From a virus: a stretch of 30,775 nucleotides of DNA. The position numbers and the translations under genes were made by a program. Each line of letters opens with the position of its first letter. Position 1 is the stretch's first letter. The notes below the pieces were generated by a model. The model did no database searches, had not been told where the DNA came from, and was given only the letters and a program-made list of their open reading frames with translations. Location: positions 1 through 30,775 of the IMG/VR virus record IMGVR_UViG_3300035667_000008; one strand, written 5' to 3'. Shown one piece after another: positions 6,053-15,595 of this stretch.

Positions 6053-6058
6053 TACGCT
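6053..6058 (+). promoter_or_regulatory. TACGCT -10 box for leaderless tape measure start
   Basis: TACGCT is followed by GGGCAC (6 nt) and the GTG at 6065, the same spacing as the other three late leaderless starts. The segment CATCATCCGGTCCG before it resembles GTCATCCGG before the box at 16959. No -35 is recognisable. Confidence 0.55.
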
Positions 6059-6064
6059 GGGCAC

Positions 6065-8887
6065 GTGGCTACCGATGTCGGTTCGGCCCGGGTCATCATC
6101 ACCGGGGATGTGAAGGACTTCGCTCGCAAGGCCGAAGCCCAGATCAACGCCGCGCTGGCTGCCATGCGCATCGACCCTGTCAAGATCCCGGTTGAGATCG
6201 ACGATGCCGACGTGGCCCGGACCGTGGTCGAGGCGCGCGAGGCCGGGAAGGTGATCGGCCGGGAGCTGAACAAATCGGCCGATGACTCGGGCAACGACTT
6301 CTCCAAGACCCTGGAGAAAACCGGCAAGTCGGCTATCAAGGCGTTCGCCAAGAGCTTGACCGGCGGACTGTCCACGCTGCCCAGCCTGATCGGCCCGGCA
6401 CTGATCGTGGCCGGAGTCGGCATCGTCGCGGGTATCGCGGCCGTGGTCGGCCCGGCGCTGGGCGCCGCCATCGCGGGCGCCGTGCTGGCCGCCGGTGGCC
6501 TCGGGGTCATCGGCCTGGGCGCGTTCCTGCTGAAAGAACAACCGGCCCTTAAGAGCGCCGCGAGCACGCTGGTCAAGGATCTCAAGAAGACCTTCACCGA
6601 CGCCGCCCAGCCGATCCTCTCTCCGCTGGTCGACGCGCTCGGCGTGTTCCGTAAGCTGGTCGTCGGCATCGGACCTCAGGTCAAGGACGCCTTCAAGGAC
6701 ATCGCTCCGGCCATCGTGCCATTCGCCAAGGGCCTGTCCGATCTGGTGACCAATGCGCTGCCCGGCTTCAACGGGCTGATCGCGGCGGCTGCTCCATTCT
6801 TGAAGGGGCTCGCCGCCACGCTGCCCGGACTGGGCAATGACTTCGCCAGCTTCTTCACCTCGATCGCGGATTCCGGTCCCGACGCCACGATATTCTTCAC
6901 GGACTTCATTCATGGCCTCGGAGACTTGGTCGTTGGATTGGGTCACGGCATCGAATGGCTTACGCACGCGTACGTCTCGGTAAAGAATTTCCTGACCAGT
7001 TTCAATTCCTGGGGCGACGCATTCAGCTTCGCGATTGACTTTATCCAGCGGCTGGTGACTCAGGGACTGCAATTCCTGGTGACCAATCTGCCGGGCATCA
7101 TCTCCAAAATCCTGGCTTTCCGGGCTCAGGTCACCGACGCCGCTATCAAGCTGGTCGACGGTATCGCGAACGCCCTGCCCACGATCATCCCTGCCGTCAT
7201 TCAGGGGGTCATAGCCCTAGTCACTGCGCTAGTGACCAACCTGGAGACCACGCTACCCAAGGTCGTCGCGGCGGCCGGTGACCTGATCAACGGCCTGGCC
7301 GACGGGATCGTGAAGGCGCTCCCAGCTCTGTTACCGGCAGTCGTGAACATCGTGACGACTCTGGCGACCAGCCTGATAGGGCTGATCCCGATCATCATCT
7401 CGGCTGGATTGCGCCTGGTCCAGGGCCTGATCCAGGGCGTCCTCGGCGCGCTGCCTGCGCTCTATACGGCACTGATCGCGGCCGGTCCCAAGATCATCTC
7501 GGCTCTGATCACGGCTGTTCCGCAGCTCCTGCTCCTCGGCTCCAACCTGCTGCTGGCCATCGTCAAGGGCCTCGGCAACGCGATCCCCCAGCTGGTCACG
7601 GCGGCTCAGACCCAAATCATCCCGGCGCTGATCAACACGCTGGTGACCCAGGGACCGGCACTGGTGGCCCAAGGTGCGGCTGCACTCCAGTCATTCCTCC
7701 AGGGAATGGTCAGCAACATCGGCCAGATCCTGACCATCGTCACCGGCACGATCATCCCGGCAATAACGAATCTGTTCCAGAACAACCCGCAGTTCTTGCA
7801 GGCCGGGATCGGCGCGCTGACCCTGATCCTCCAGTCGTTCAGTGACAATCTGACACTTCTGACCAACTGGTTCACCACGACTCTGGTCCCGCAGATCGTG
7901 GCGCTGTTCCAGAACAACCCGCAATTCCTCCAGGCCGGGATCGGTGTTATCACTACGCTGGTCAGCGCGCTATCGCAGAATATCCCAATGATCACGGCCT
8001 TTATCACCGGCACGTTGATCCCGACGCTGGTCAACCTGTTTATCGCACTGTCTCCGCAGCTCGCCCAGGCAGGCGTTGCGATCATGCGTGCCCTGGTTAC
8101 CGGAGTGATCCAGTCCCTCCCCGAGATCGCGGTTGCCGTCGGGCAGATCAACCTAGCCATCGTCCGGACGATCCTCACCGTCCAGGCCCAGCTCACGGCT
8201 GCCGGAATCCGGCTCATCCTCGGTTTCACGGGCGCGATGCTCTCAGCGGGTATCGGTGCCGCTACCTCGGCCATCAACTCAATCAAAAGCGCGATCCTGG
8301 GTGCGGTCAGTTCGGCCGGGAGCTGGCTCTCGGCTGCCGGGCGCGCCGTAGTCAGCGGCCTGGCGTCCACCATCCGGGGAGGGGCGGGGCTGGCTACCTC
8401 GGCTATCAGCGGTATCCGGAGTGCGATCACCGGCGCCTTCTCCGGCGCCGGGGGCTGGCTGATCAGCGCGGGCTCGCGCATCATCAGCGGCCTGATCTCC
8501 GGTATCGAAGCTGGGTTCGGCCGCGTGCGCTCGCTGCTCTCCTCACTGACCTCGCTGCTGCCCTCGTGGAAGGGACCGCCCAAGGTCGACGAGGAGATCC
8601 TCCGTAAGAACGGCCAGCTGGTCATGCAGGGTTTCCAGGCCGGGCTTCTGGATGAGCGCAAGACGATCAAGGACACCCTGGCCGGATTGACCGCCGACCT
8701 CCCGGCGTTCACGGCCAGCCCGGCCGCGCCGCGCGGTGGCGACGGCGCCAGCTCGAACCAGCCCGGAGGCATGACGGTGACGATCGCACCGGGCGCCATC
8801 ATCATCCAGGGCCAGGGCGCCGACGCTGGGATCGAGGCCGCCGAGGCCGTCCTGGAGCGGCTGGCCCAGGCCGGGGCTGTGAGGTAG
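6065..8887 (+). CDS. tape measure protein
   Basis: This encodes 940 residues starting at GTG 6065 (TANNNT-N6-GTG). The tape measure sets tail length and is delivered into or across the host envelope. The protein is long, helical and Ala/Ile/Leu/Val-rich, with hydrophobic Gly/Ala segments around residues 110-160 and long hydrophobic repeats through residues 370-740. A 44-residue repeat is visible as LFQNNPQFLQAGIG at about residues 569 and 613. The C-terminal part carries Ser/Gly/Ala-rich repeats of the type AISGIRSAITGAFSGAGGWL. At about 1.5 angstrom per residue, the usual rule, a tail near 140 nm is expected. It lies between chaperone genes and tail-tip genes, the standard place. No lytic domain is seen. 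Confidence 0.92.
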   Translation: MATDVGSARVIITGDVKDFARKAEAQINAALAAMRIDPVKIPVEIDDADVARTVVEAREAGKVIGRELNKSADDSGNDFSKTLEKTGKSAIKAFAKSLTGGLSTLPSLIGPALIVAGVGIVAGIAAVVGPALGAAIAGAVLAAGGLGVIGLGAFLLKEQPALKSAASTLVKDLKKTFTDAAQPILSPLVDALGVFRKLVVGIGPQVKDAFKDIAPAIVPFAKGLSDLVTNALPGFNGLIAAAAPFLKGLAATLPGLGNDFASFFTSIADSGPDATIFFTDFIHGLGDLVVGLGHGIEWLTHAYVSVKNFLTSFNSWGDAFSFAIDFIQRLVTQGLQFLVTNLPGIISKILAFRAQVTDAAIKLVDGIANALPTIIPAVIQGVIALVTALVTNLETTLPKVVAAAGDLINGLADGIVKALPALLPAVVNIVTTLATSLIGLIPIIISAGLRLVQGLIQGVLGALPALYTALIAAGPKIISALITAVPQLLLLGSNLLLAIVKGLGNAIPQLVTAAQTQIIPALINTLVTQGPALVAQGAAALQSFLQGMVSNIGQILTIVTGTIIPAITNLFQNNPQFLQAGIGALTLILQSFSDNLTLLTNWFTTTLVPQIVALFQNNPQFLQAGIGVITTLVSALSQNIPMITAFITGTLIPTLVNLFIALSPQLAQAGVAIMRALVTGVIQSLPEIAVAVGQINLAIVRTILTVQAQLTAAGIRLILGFTGAMLSAGIGAATSAINSIKSAILGAVSSAGSWLSAAGRAVVSGLASTIRGGAGLATSAISGIRSAITGAFSGAGGWLISAGSRIISGLISGIEAGFGRVRSLLSSLTSLLPSWKGPPKVDEEILRKNGQLVMQGFQAGLLDERKTIKDTLAGLTADLPAFTASPAAPRGGDGASSNQPGGMTVTIAPGAIIIQGQGADAGIEAAEAVLERLAQAGAVR

Positions 8888-8891
8888 GGCC

Positions 8892-11654
8892 ATGGCCACG
8901 GTCACCACACTGCGGCCCAGCGGAGTCGCCTCCGGGCTGGGCTGGACGGCTCAGCCGAGCGGGACCCTGGACTCCGTAACGGCGGACGACTCGGACGCCA
9001 CCTGGGCGATCTGGTCCGGCACCGGATCGTCCATGGTCCTGTCAACCCCGGTTGACTCTCCCCCCGCTAGCGAGCAGCGCCACCGGGTACGCATCCGCGC
9101 GCGAGGGGAGGAGGGTGACGCCTTCTGGGCCGTCCGGCTGGCGAACGGCCAGTTGGTCGCGGCGGCCACCGGTCAGTTCACGCTGTCACCTGGCACAGTC
9201 ACCGGCTCGTGGGGGTTCGGTGCTCCCCCCGACGGCGCCACCGTGCTCTCGGCCTACGTCACCGGCCAGAGCGATCTCGTCAAGATCGACGAGCTCTACC
9301 TGGACGTGGACACCCGCGAGGCACCGACCTTTACGCCCGAGGTGCTGGACGGATCCGACGTCTCCACGACCACGGTCTCCGATACGACCCAGCCCGTCAT
9401 GCACATCGACACGCCCGACCTGGACGGGCTGGCCGCACGTCAGTTCCGGTATTGGGTCACCTCGGGTGCCACGATCATCTGGGATACCGGCGTCGTCTCG
9501 GGCGCGCCGGTCGATCGCGAGACCATCCCGTTGGACAACGGTTCGTACACGGCTCATTTCCAGATGTGGACCACGCTGGGCAGCAACATCGCCTACGCCT
9601 CGGATGAGGAGACGGTTGACTTTACGATGTCAACCGGTCTGGTCCCGGCGCCGGACAACCCGACCGTGGACCTCGTGGACGGCACCCCGTTCTACCGGGT
9701 GACCGCGTGCGCCCCGTTCACCGGTGACTTTGACGGCGATCAGGGCTACTTGGAGATTCAGCGGGTGGACTGCCCGAGCGACCCGACCATGACGACGATC
9801 GCGATCCTGGGGCCGCTGGAGACCGGCGAGTGCGCGGAGTGGGAGGACTTCACGCTGCCCCGGACCGACTCGCCCAGCGTGTGCGATCACCCCGGCGAGC
9901 CGTGCTGTTCGTACTACCGGGCGCGCACCGTCGGCCGGGTGGACGGTGCGCTCCAGATCAGCAACTGGTCCGATTTCTTCGACCCGGCCATCCCGCTCGG
10001 CCTGATCGTCATGTGGCCCGGCTCCGAAGGCACGATCCCGGACGGCTGGAACCGGGTGAGCGCGCTGGACGGGCTCTACCTGAAAGGTGTCCCGGACGAC
10101 TCGACCGATCCAGGCACTACGGGGGGAGCGGGCACTCACACCCACACGGCCCCGACACACGTGCACGACACCAGCCACCTGCACACGACCACGACCCCGA
10201 CCGCTGCTGCCACCGGCACGGTGAACACCGCGAACACGGCCGGTGCGCTGAAGGCGCTGACCACCCACACGCACTCCCGGCCGAGCACGAACAGCACGAC
10301 GATGGACAGCGGCACGAACACCCCGGCCATCGGTGACGCCTCCAACGACACCGAGCGGCTGGAGACGATATACATCCAGTCGGACGGAACGCCTCTCGGT
10401 GTGCCGGATGGCGCGCTCGGTCATCACCTTGACACTTCAGTGTCAGGATGGGCCGATTACACCGACGCCACCAACCGGCTGATCAAGGGCGTGATCGGCG
10501 CCGGTCCCGGCATCCAGGTCGCCAGCGGAATCAACAGCCACTCGCACTCGCTGGCCGCTCACGGGCACAACGGGGCCTCACACATTCACACCAGCGCGGG
10601 CACCGGTAGCTTCAGCTCGACTCTCGCACCGGCGACCGGCTCCGGCGCCGTGACCTCGGCGGCCACACACAATCACCCGATCACGGTCAACTCGGTCTCC
10701 AGCCAGCCGTTGAGCTCCGGCGGCTCGGGCAGCTCCGGCACGGCTGCGAGCTCGATCCTCCCCCCGTATCGAAACCTCCGGGTAAAAGAGAACACCAGCG
10801 GTGTACCGGATCTCCCGGTCGGCCTGATCTGCGCGTGGCGTGGCTCGCTGGGCGCTATCCCCCCGTTCTGGCAGCTCTGTGACGGGACCAACGGCACGCC
10901 CGACATGTTCGGCCGCTACGCCCGGGGAGCCACGGCCTCGATCAACACGACCGGCGGATCAGCCACCGGGCACACGCACACCAGCCCGAGTCACACCCAT
11001 ACGACCACCGGCCACTCCCACACCAGCGCCACCGGCACGGCGACCGGATCGACCACGGCCATCACGACGGCGACGGTGGCCATTGCCACGGCCGCCCACA
11101 CGCACGCGCTGGTCGATACCGCGAGCACCACGCCGACCGTGGGCAGCTCGACGTCCGGAACCCTGGCCAGCACGACCCAGGAACCGCCGTTCGAGGAGGT
11201 CGCGTTCATCCAGCTTCTGGAGGAGCCGACGCCACCACCGGATCCCGATCTCTTCTGCCTGGACTGGGACGAGGATCGGCACCTGATCCGTACGCTCGGC
11301 CCGGACGGCCCGATGTGGGCCAACGTGGGCGGCCAGTTCGAATGGGACGTGGCGCGGCCGTTCACCGTGGCCAGCGGTGTGATGGGCTCCCGGTTCGTCA
11401 CCTCGGCGCCGCCCGGCGGACGCAACCTGCACATGACAGCGGCCGTCGAGAGCGAGGAGGAGCTGGCGATCCTGAAGGCATGCCTGGACCGGCCGCTGGT
11501 TCTCATCTCCCCGAGTGATGCCGAGGAGGTCTGGGCCGCACCGGTTGCCGCCTCGGTCGCCGTGATCCAGATCGGGCGGGTCCGCCAGGTCACTGCCGAT
11601 TTCATCGGCACTGGGCCTCAGCCACCACCACAACTGGCCGACGTCGGGGTGTGA
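8892..11654 (+). CDS. large tail protein with collar-like, His-rich repeats
   Basis: This encodes 920 residues; the ATG lies 4 nt after the tape measure stop with GAGGTAGGG upstream. The N-terminal 250 residues are beta-sandwich-like with fibronectin-type character. From about residue 370 there are three successive units resembling the phage tail collar domain, best seen at about 643 (GAIPPFWQLCDGTNGTPDMFGRYARG). Each is followed by runs of alternating His/Thr (GTHTHT, THVHDT, GHTHTS), which in other phage fibres bind metal ions along trimeric shafts. The C-terminal 130 residues resemble the end of the next protein. Likely a tail-tip or fibre protein for host attachment. Two operator-like palindromes lie inside (9616, 10429). 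It is a paralogue of the following gene. Confidence 0.8.
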   Translation: MATVTTLRPSGVASGLGWTAQPSGTLDSVTADDSDATWAIWSGTGSSMVLSTPVDSPPASEQRHRVRIRARGEEGDAFWAVRLANGQLVAAATGQFTLSPGTVTGSWGFGAPPDGATVLSAYVTGQSDLVKIDELYLDVDTREAPTFTPEVLDGSDVSTTTVSDTTQPVMHIDTPDLDGLAARQFRYWVTSGATIIWDTGVVSGAPVDRETIPLDNGSYTAHFQMWTTLGSNIAYASDEETVDFTMSTGLVPAPDNPTVDLVDGTPFYRVTACAPFTGDFDGDQGYLEIQRVDCPSDPTMTTIAILGPLETGECAEWEDFTLPRTDSPSVCDHPGEPCCSYYRARTVGRVDGALQISNWSDFFDPAIPLGLIVMWPGSEGTIPDGWNRVSALDGLYLKGVPDDSTDPGTTGGAGTHTHTAPTHVHDTSHLHTTTTPTAAATGTVNTANTAGALKALTTHTHSRPSTNSTTMDSGTNTPAIGDASNDTERLETIYIQSDGTPLGVPDGALGHHLDTSVSGWADYTDATNRLIKGVIGAGPGIQVASGINSHSHSLAAHGHNGASHIHTSAGTGSFSSTLAPATGSGAVTSAATHNHPITVNSVSSQPLSSGGSGSSGTAASSILPPYRNLRVKENTSGVPDLPVGLICAWRGSLGAIPPFWQLCDGTNGTPDMFGRYARGATASINTTGGSATGHTHTSPSHTHTTTGHSHTSATGTATGSTTAITTATVAIATAAHTHALVDTASTTPTVGSSTSGTLASTTQEPPFEEVAFIQLLEEPTPPPDPDLFCLDWDEDRHLIRTLGPDGPMWANVGGQFEWDVARPFTVASGVMGSRFVTSAPPGGRNLHMTAAVESEEELAILKACLDRPLVLISPSDAEEVWAAPVAASVAVIQIGRVRQVTADFIGTGPQPPPQLADVGV
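9616..9633. promoter_or_regulatory. operator-like palindrome, intragenic (10/10)
   Basis: TTGAC-TTTACGAT-GTCAA with perfect half-sites inside the first large tail gene. It reads V-D-F-T-M-S-T in the common frame. No -10 box follows. Confidence 0.5.
10429..10446. promoter_or_regulatory. operator-like palindrome, intragenic (9/10)
   Basis: TTGAC-ACTTCAGT-GTCAG: 9 of 10 half-site bases, with the consensus-like centre ACTTCAGT also found in promoter-linked sites. It reads L-D-T-S-V-S-G in frame. Confidence 0.5.
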
Positions 11655-11687
11655 CAACATGAGAGTCATGACTGTTGTGGGGTTGAC

Positions 11688-14522
11688 GTGGCCGTAATCG
11701 ACACCATCCGACCGGTCTCGACCCGGAAGGTAGGCGATGCCTCAGCCGTTCCATCCGGCACGCTGAGCGCTGTCACCTCGGATAATTCGGATGCGACCTA
11801 CATCCTCATGGCGTTGTTCGGGGACGTTCAGCTCTGGAATCTGCGGATGGATTCGCATACCCCGGCGGCCGGTTATCAACGCCATCGCATGCGCCCGCAC
11901 ATTCGTGCGCGATGCAACGGCACCGTGACCGGCAAACTCAACGACAATATCTACGCCGGTCGCGGGACGTCGGATTACTTCCGGTTCGAGACGGTGCTCA
12001 TCTCATCGGTTAATCCCGGGTTCAATTACGGGACGAACTGGTACCAGGATGCCGCTTTCGGATTGGCCACACCGGGCGCTCTATCAGACCTCAACCTGGG
12101 CGGCGGCCTGCTGGCCAACGCTTCCGGGGGAGCGACGGAGAACCATACGCAAGAGTGCTATATAGATATCGAATGCCGGTTCCACCCGGACTACACGCCG
12201 GAGATCCAGGACGCCGCCGGAGTGGACCAGAGCGGCGGCACGGTAACCGACACCGACCAGCCACGCCTCGTGTTCGGAGGGGTCGGTTATGACGGCTTGC
12301 CCCCGCTTGACTGGTCGGTGAATGTCAAGGACGCGCTGGGTGCCTCGGTGTATTCCGCCGACGGTGCGGGCACCCCGCCGGGCCTGATCAACATGGATGT
12401 GGGCCTGGACGACGGCGCCTATACAGCCGACTTCTCGGCGCGCTCGATCATCCGGAGCGCGGATCCGTTCGAGTGGGCTGTCACGCTCAGCTTCACCGTG
12501 GCCAACACCGTGCCCAGCTCCTCCCCGCCGAACGTCACGGTGGAACCCGAGGGTGACGGATACCGGGTCACCTGGACCGATCCAGGCGGCCAGCCGTGGG
12601 ACAACGATTTCGTGGTGGCCGAGGTATACCGCGACGACTGCACGGGCTCCCAGCGCATCGCCACGGTGCCGGACGGGCTGAACGGTTCATATCTGGATCT
12701 GGCCATTCCGCAGCTCGATCCGCAGACCGGCCAGGTTGACGGGGTGTGCACGGTTCACACCGACTCGTGTGACATCACCTATCGTGTCCGGTACTGGGGT
12801 TATGTCTCGTCGTTCATCGAGCTGCCGGACACGATCCCGGCTGACATGATCCTGGCCTGGCCGGATTCAGTCGCGACGATCCCGAGCGGCTGGACGAGGG
12901 TCACCGCGCTGGACGGGTTCCACATCCGGGCGGCCAGCGGTACCGGTGTGCCGACTGACACCGGAGGCAGCTCGACCCACACCCATACGTTGCCCGGCCA
13001 CCACCACACGATCCCGGCGCACAGTCATTCGGTCGGCGGCAACACGGGGGTGAGCAACACCTCCACCACCAGCGCGCGGTTCAACGGTGCTACTCAGCCT
13101 CAGGCCGACCAACCGCACTCACACGCCCGGCCGTTCAACACCGGCTCGCACGACGCCACCAATACCGGCGACACGGTGGCTACGGCCGGTGCGGTCAACG
13201 ACCAGCCGCCGACCCGCGAAGTGATCTGGATCCAGTCCGGGGGAACCCAGCCCGGGTACCCCGTCAACGCTCTGGCCTGGGCGACCGAGGATGTCTCCGG
13301 ATGGGAAGCTGATCTGGACAGCAACGGCCGGTACCTGAAGGGCGCAGCTGCCGCCGGTGATGGTGGCGCGATGATCGGCACGGCCTCCCATGCGCACGCG
13401 ATCGGGACGCACAGTCACACCGGGTTCAATCACGATCACAGCCTCGCCAACACCGGGCTGAGCAATCCCAGCTCCAGCCAGGAAGCGGGCACCGGCTCGG
13501 GGGATCCGCGCTGGCTGCCCCGGCACACGCACCCCATGGACGTCGCCAGCGCCGGTACCGGTAGCACCGGCACTCAGACCGGGGGCAACACGAACAGTGT
13601 CAGCGTGGAGCCGCCGAATCGGCGGCTGAAGGTGATTCGTAATGCGGCCGGAGGGACCCAGACCCGGGTCATCGGGCTGTACCTCGGTGATGTCGCCAGC
13701 CTCGATCCGCTGCTGACCTTGTGCAACGGCTCGGGCGGCACGCCGGATATGCGCAACCTGTTCGCTCGTGATGCCGGGACCGACTCGGTGAACAGCACCG
13801 GGGGAAGCTCGACGCACGCGCACACGACGCCGACCCACACCCACACGCTGACTACGCACTCCCATAACACCAGCACCGGGACCTCCAGCACGGGATCTTT
13901 CCAGCGGCCGAGCTCGGGTGACCTGGGCGATTCACCGACCACCGGCCACACTCACGCGTCCGGCGACACCTCCTCTGTCTCCCCGGGCGTGCTCGCGGGC
14001 GGCAACGGCTCGGCGGCCAGCGCGGACCACACTCCGCTGTTCCACGAGGCGCACTTCGTCCGGCTGGACGGCACGATCTCCGGCGGGCCGTTGCCGGTGC
14101 CGGAGCTGAAGGTGACCGACTTCTCGGAAAGCACCGTGCCAGCCTTCACGTTCGATGACGGCCTGGACCGCATCGCCAACTTGACCGACTTGATGGCCAT
14201 CACGACCAGCCGCAACAACGCGTTCCCCCGGCTGGTGGCCGACTCCACGCCGCTGGACGGAGGGCTGCACACGGTGGCCACCACGATCCCGGGGGAGGAC
14301 ACGGCGCTGTCCATCGCCGTCGAGGGCCGTGCCGCCATCGACGAGCTGGAAGAGTTGCTCCGGGCGGACCGGGTTTATCTCTCGCCGCTCGGCGGCACGC
14401 CCGGTTGGTTCGCTCCCCAAGGATGGCGGGTCTCGGCGCCGGTCGAGAACGTCAAGGTGCTGGCCATCACGATCACCCGCCAGCCGTGGCCGACCACGCC
14501 CGACCCTCAGGAGTTCCTGTAA
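11688..14522 (+). CDS. large tail protein, paralogue of the preceding gene
   Basis: This encodes 944 residues from GTG 11688, in frame, although only a weak GTGGGG lies upstream; it sits 33 nt after the previous stop. It has the same plan as its neighbour: an N-terminal beta-rich region, a fibronectin-like segment (PPNVTVEPEGDGYRVTWTDP near residues 282-301), then three collar-like units (IPSGWTRVTALDGFHIR; YLKGAAAAGDGG; LTLCNGSGGTPDMRNLFARD), each with His/Thr/Ser-rich runs such as THTHTLPGHHHTIPAHSH. The C-terminal 120 residues form an alpha/beta domain. The shared plan indicates duplication and divergence, so two fibres or a heteromeric tip are possible. Its stop overlaps the next ATG (TAATG). 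Confidence 0.8.
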   Translation: MAVIDTIRPVSTRKVGDASAVPSGTLSAVTSDNSDATYILMALFGDVQLWNLRMDSHTPAAGYQRHRMRPHIRARCNGTVTGKLNDNIYAGRGTSDYFRFETVLISSVNPGFNYGTNWYQDAAFGLATPGALSDLNLGGGLLANASGGATENHTQECYIDIECRFHPDYTPEIQDAAGVDQSGGTVTDTDQPRLVFGGVGYDGLPPLDWSVNVKDALGASVYSADGAGTPPGLINMDVGLDDGAYTADFSARSIIRSADPFEWAVTLSFTVANTVPSSSPPNVTVEPEGDGYRVTWTDPGGQPWDNDFVVAEVYRDDCTGSQRIATVPDGLNGSYLDLAIPQLDPQTGQVDGVCTVHTDSCDITYRVRYWGYVSSFIELPDTIPADMILAWPDSVATIPSGWTRVTALDGFHIRAASGTGVPTDTGGSSTHTHTLPGHHHTIPAHSHSVGGNTGVSNTSTTSARFNGATQPQADQPHSHARPFNTGSHDATNTGDTVATAGAVNDQPPTREVIWIQSGGTQPGYPVNALAWATEDVSGWEADLDSNGRYLKGAAAAGDGGAMIGTASHAHAIGTHSHTGFNHDHSLANTGLSNPSSSQEAGTGSGDPRWLPRHTHPMDVASAGTGSTGTQTGGNTNSVSVEPPNRRLKVIRNAAGGTQTRVIGLYLGDVASLDPLLTLCNGSGGTPDMRNLFARDAGTDSVNSTGGSSTHAHTTPTHTHTLTTHSHNTSTGTSSTGSFQRPSSGDLGDSPTTGHTHASGDTSSVSPGVLAGGNGSAASADHTPLFHEAHFVRLDGTISGGPLPVPELKVTDFSESTVPAFTFDDGLDRIANLTDLMAITTSRNNAFPRLVADSTPLDGGLHTVATTIPGEDTALSIAVEGRAAIDELEELLRADRVYLSPLGGTPGWFAPQGWRVSAPVENVKVLAITITRQPWPTTPDPQEFL

Positions 14523-15595
14523 TGGCCACTCAGTTCTCCTCGGCGCGCGCCCAGGCCGCACTCGACGTACCGACGGCGTATCGACGCTGGAGCCGGGTCA
14601 CCTTCTCGCGTGGTGGCGCGACCCAGATCCTGGAGCCGATCTCGGGCAGCATCACCCAGGACGCCCGGCGAAACGCCCGATGGGACGGGCGGCTCTCGTT
14701 CGCCGGTGACGACCTGATCCCCGAGCGGCCGGGCGACCTGCTCACCCCGTTCGGTACCCGGGTGGAGGTGGAGCTCGGTATTGAGCTTCTTGACGGTTCA
14801 GTGTCAAGCGTGCCGTACGGGTCGTTCCAGATCGCGACGGCCAAGACCAACACGACGGCCAGCCAGCGCACGGTGGACATCACGATCATCGATCTTTCGG
14901 ACAATGTGGAGCGCTACCGGTTCGAGGACGCGCTCACCGTGCCGAGCGGCACCGATCTGGGTGACATGATCAACACGGTGGTAACCAACCGGACCGGGGT
15001 CAATCCGGGCGTGGCCGCCACCGGCCGATTCCTCGGGGCAGACCGGGTGTTCGGCCTGGACTCCGGCACGGCGCCCTGGTCGGAGCTGCTGAGCGTGCTC
15101 GACTCGTTCAGCCTGACCGCCTGGTACGACCGGGTGGGCCATATCCAGGTGGGCGCCGAGGTGCCGGACCCGACCACCACGTACCCGCTCGATCAGCTCA
15201 CCAGCTTGTCGGTCAATTACGACACCCGGCCGCCCAACGTGGTGGTGGCACGGGGAGAAGCCCAGGACGGCACCCCGCCGGTTCAGGCCGTGGCGATCGA
15301 CGACGACCCGAGCTCGCCGACCTACGCGGGCACCGGCCCGGGAACCAGCCCGTACGGTCGCTCGACGCTGTTCTTCAGCTCCCCGTTGCTCTTGGACACC
15401 GCTGCCGCGCTGAGCGCGGCCCAGACGATCCTCGCCCAGAACGTCGGCGCCGGAGCCACCTCGGAGCTGCTGAGGCCGTACGACCCGACGATCAGCGCCG
15501 GGGATGTGGTGAGCCGCCGGGGGGACTCGCTGGCCGTGGATGCCGTGACCCTGGACCTCGTGTCTGATACTTCGTTCCAGGTCCGGGAGCTCTGA
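14522..15595 (+). CDS. DUF5047-like minor tail protein
   Basis: This encodes 357 residues from ATG 14522, overlapping the previous stop. The protein is beta-rich with the segment RRNARWDGRLSFAGDDLIPERPGDLLTPFGTRVEVELG, a pattern of the phage minor tail family often labelled DUF5047. It is followed by an alpha/beta centre (LDSFSLTAWYDRVGHIQVG) and a C-terminal SAGDVVSRRGDSLAVDAVTLDL. Such proteins lie at the distal tail, connecting tube and tip, and resemble hub-type proteins. An operator-like palindrome is at 14790-14807. The next gene starts within its stop (TGATG). The family name is from pattern memory. Confidence 0.7.
   Translation: MATQFSSARAQAALDVPTAYRRWSRVTFSRGGATQILEPISGSITQDARRNARWDGRLSFAGDDLIPERPGDLLTPFGTRVEVELGIELLDGSVSSVPYGSFQIATAKTNTTASQRTVDITIIDLSDNVERYRFEDALTVPSGTDLGDMINTVVTNRTGVNPGVAATGRFLGADRVFGLDSGTAPWSELLSVLDSFSLTAWYDRVGHIQVGAEVPDPTTTYPLDQLTSLSVNYDTRPPNVVVARGEAQDGTPPVQAVAIDDDPSSPTYAGTGPGTSPYGRSTLFFSSPLLLDTAAALSAAQTILAQNVGAGATSELLRPYDPTISAGDVVSRRGDSLAVDAVTLDLVSDTSFQVREL
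14790..14807. promoter_or_regulatory. operator-like palindrome, intragenic (10/10)
   Basis: TTGAC-GGTTCAGT-GTCAA with perfect half-sites; it reads L-D-G-S-V-S-S in the same frame as the other intragenic sites. No -10 box. Confidence 0.5.

Noticed and set aside
7606-8805. 399-codon minus-strand open frame opposite the tape measure gene
   Set aside because: Antisense shadow of repetitive high-GC coding sequence; no ribosome binding site, no domain pattern.
9044-9059. GTCAACCCCGGTTGAC palindrome in the first large tail gene
   Set aside because: The half-sites face outward with a 6-bp centre, so this is not the TTGAC-N8-GTCAA operator; it is probably a chance palindrome in coding DNA.
10136-11290. 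His/Thr-rich repeats considered as CRISPR-like or tandem DNA repeats
   Set aside because: Units are irregular at DNA level and keep the reading frame; they are protein repeats of a tail fibre.
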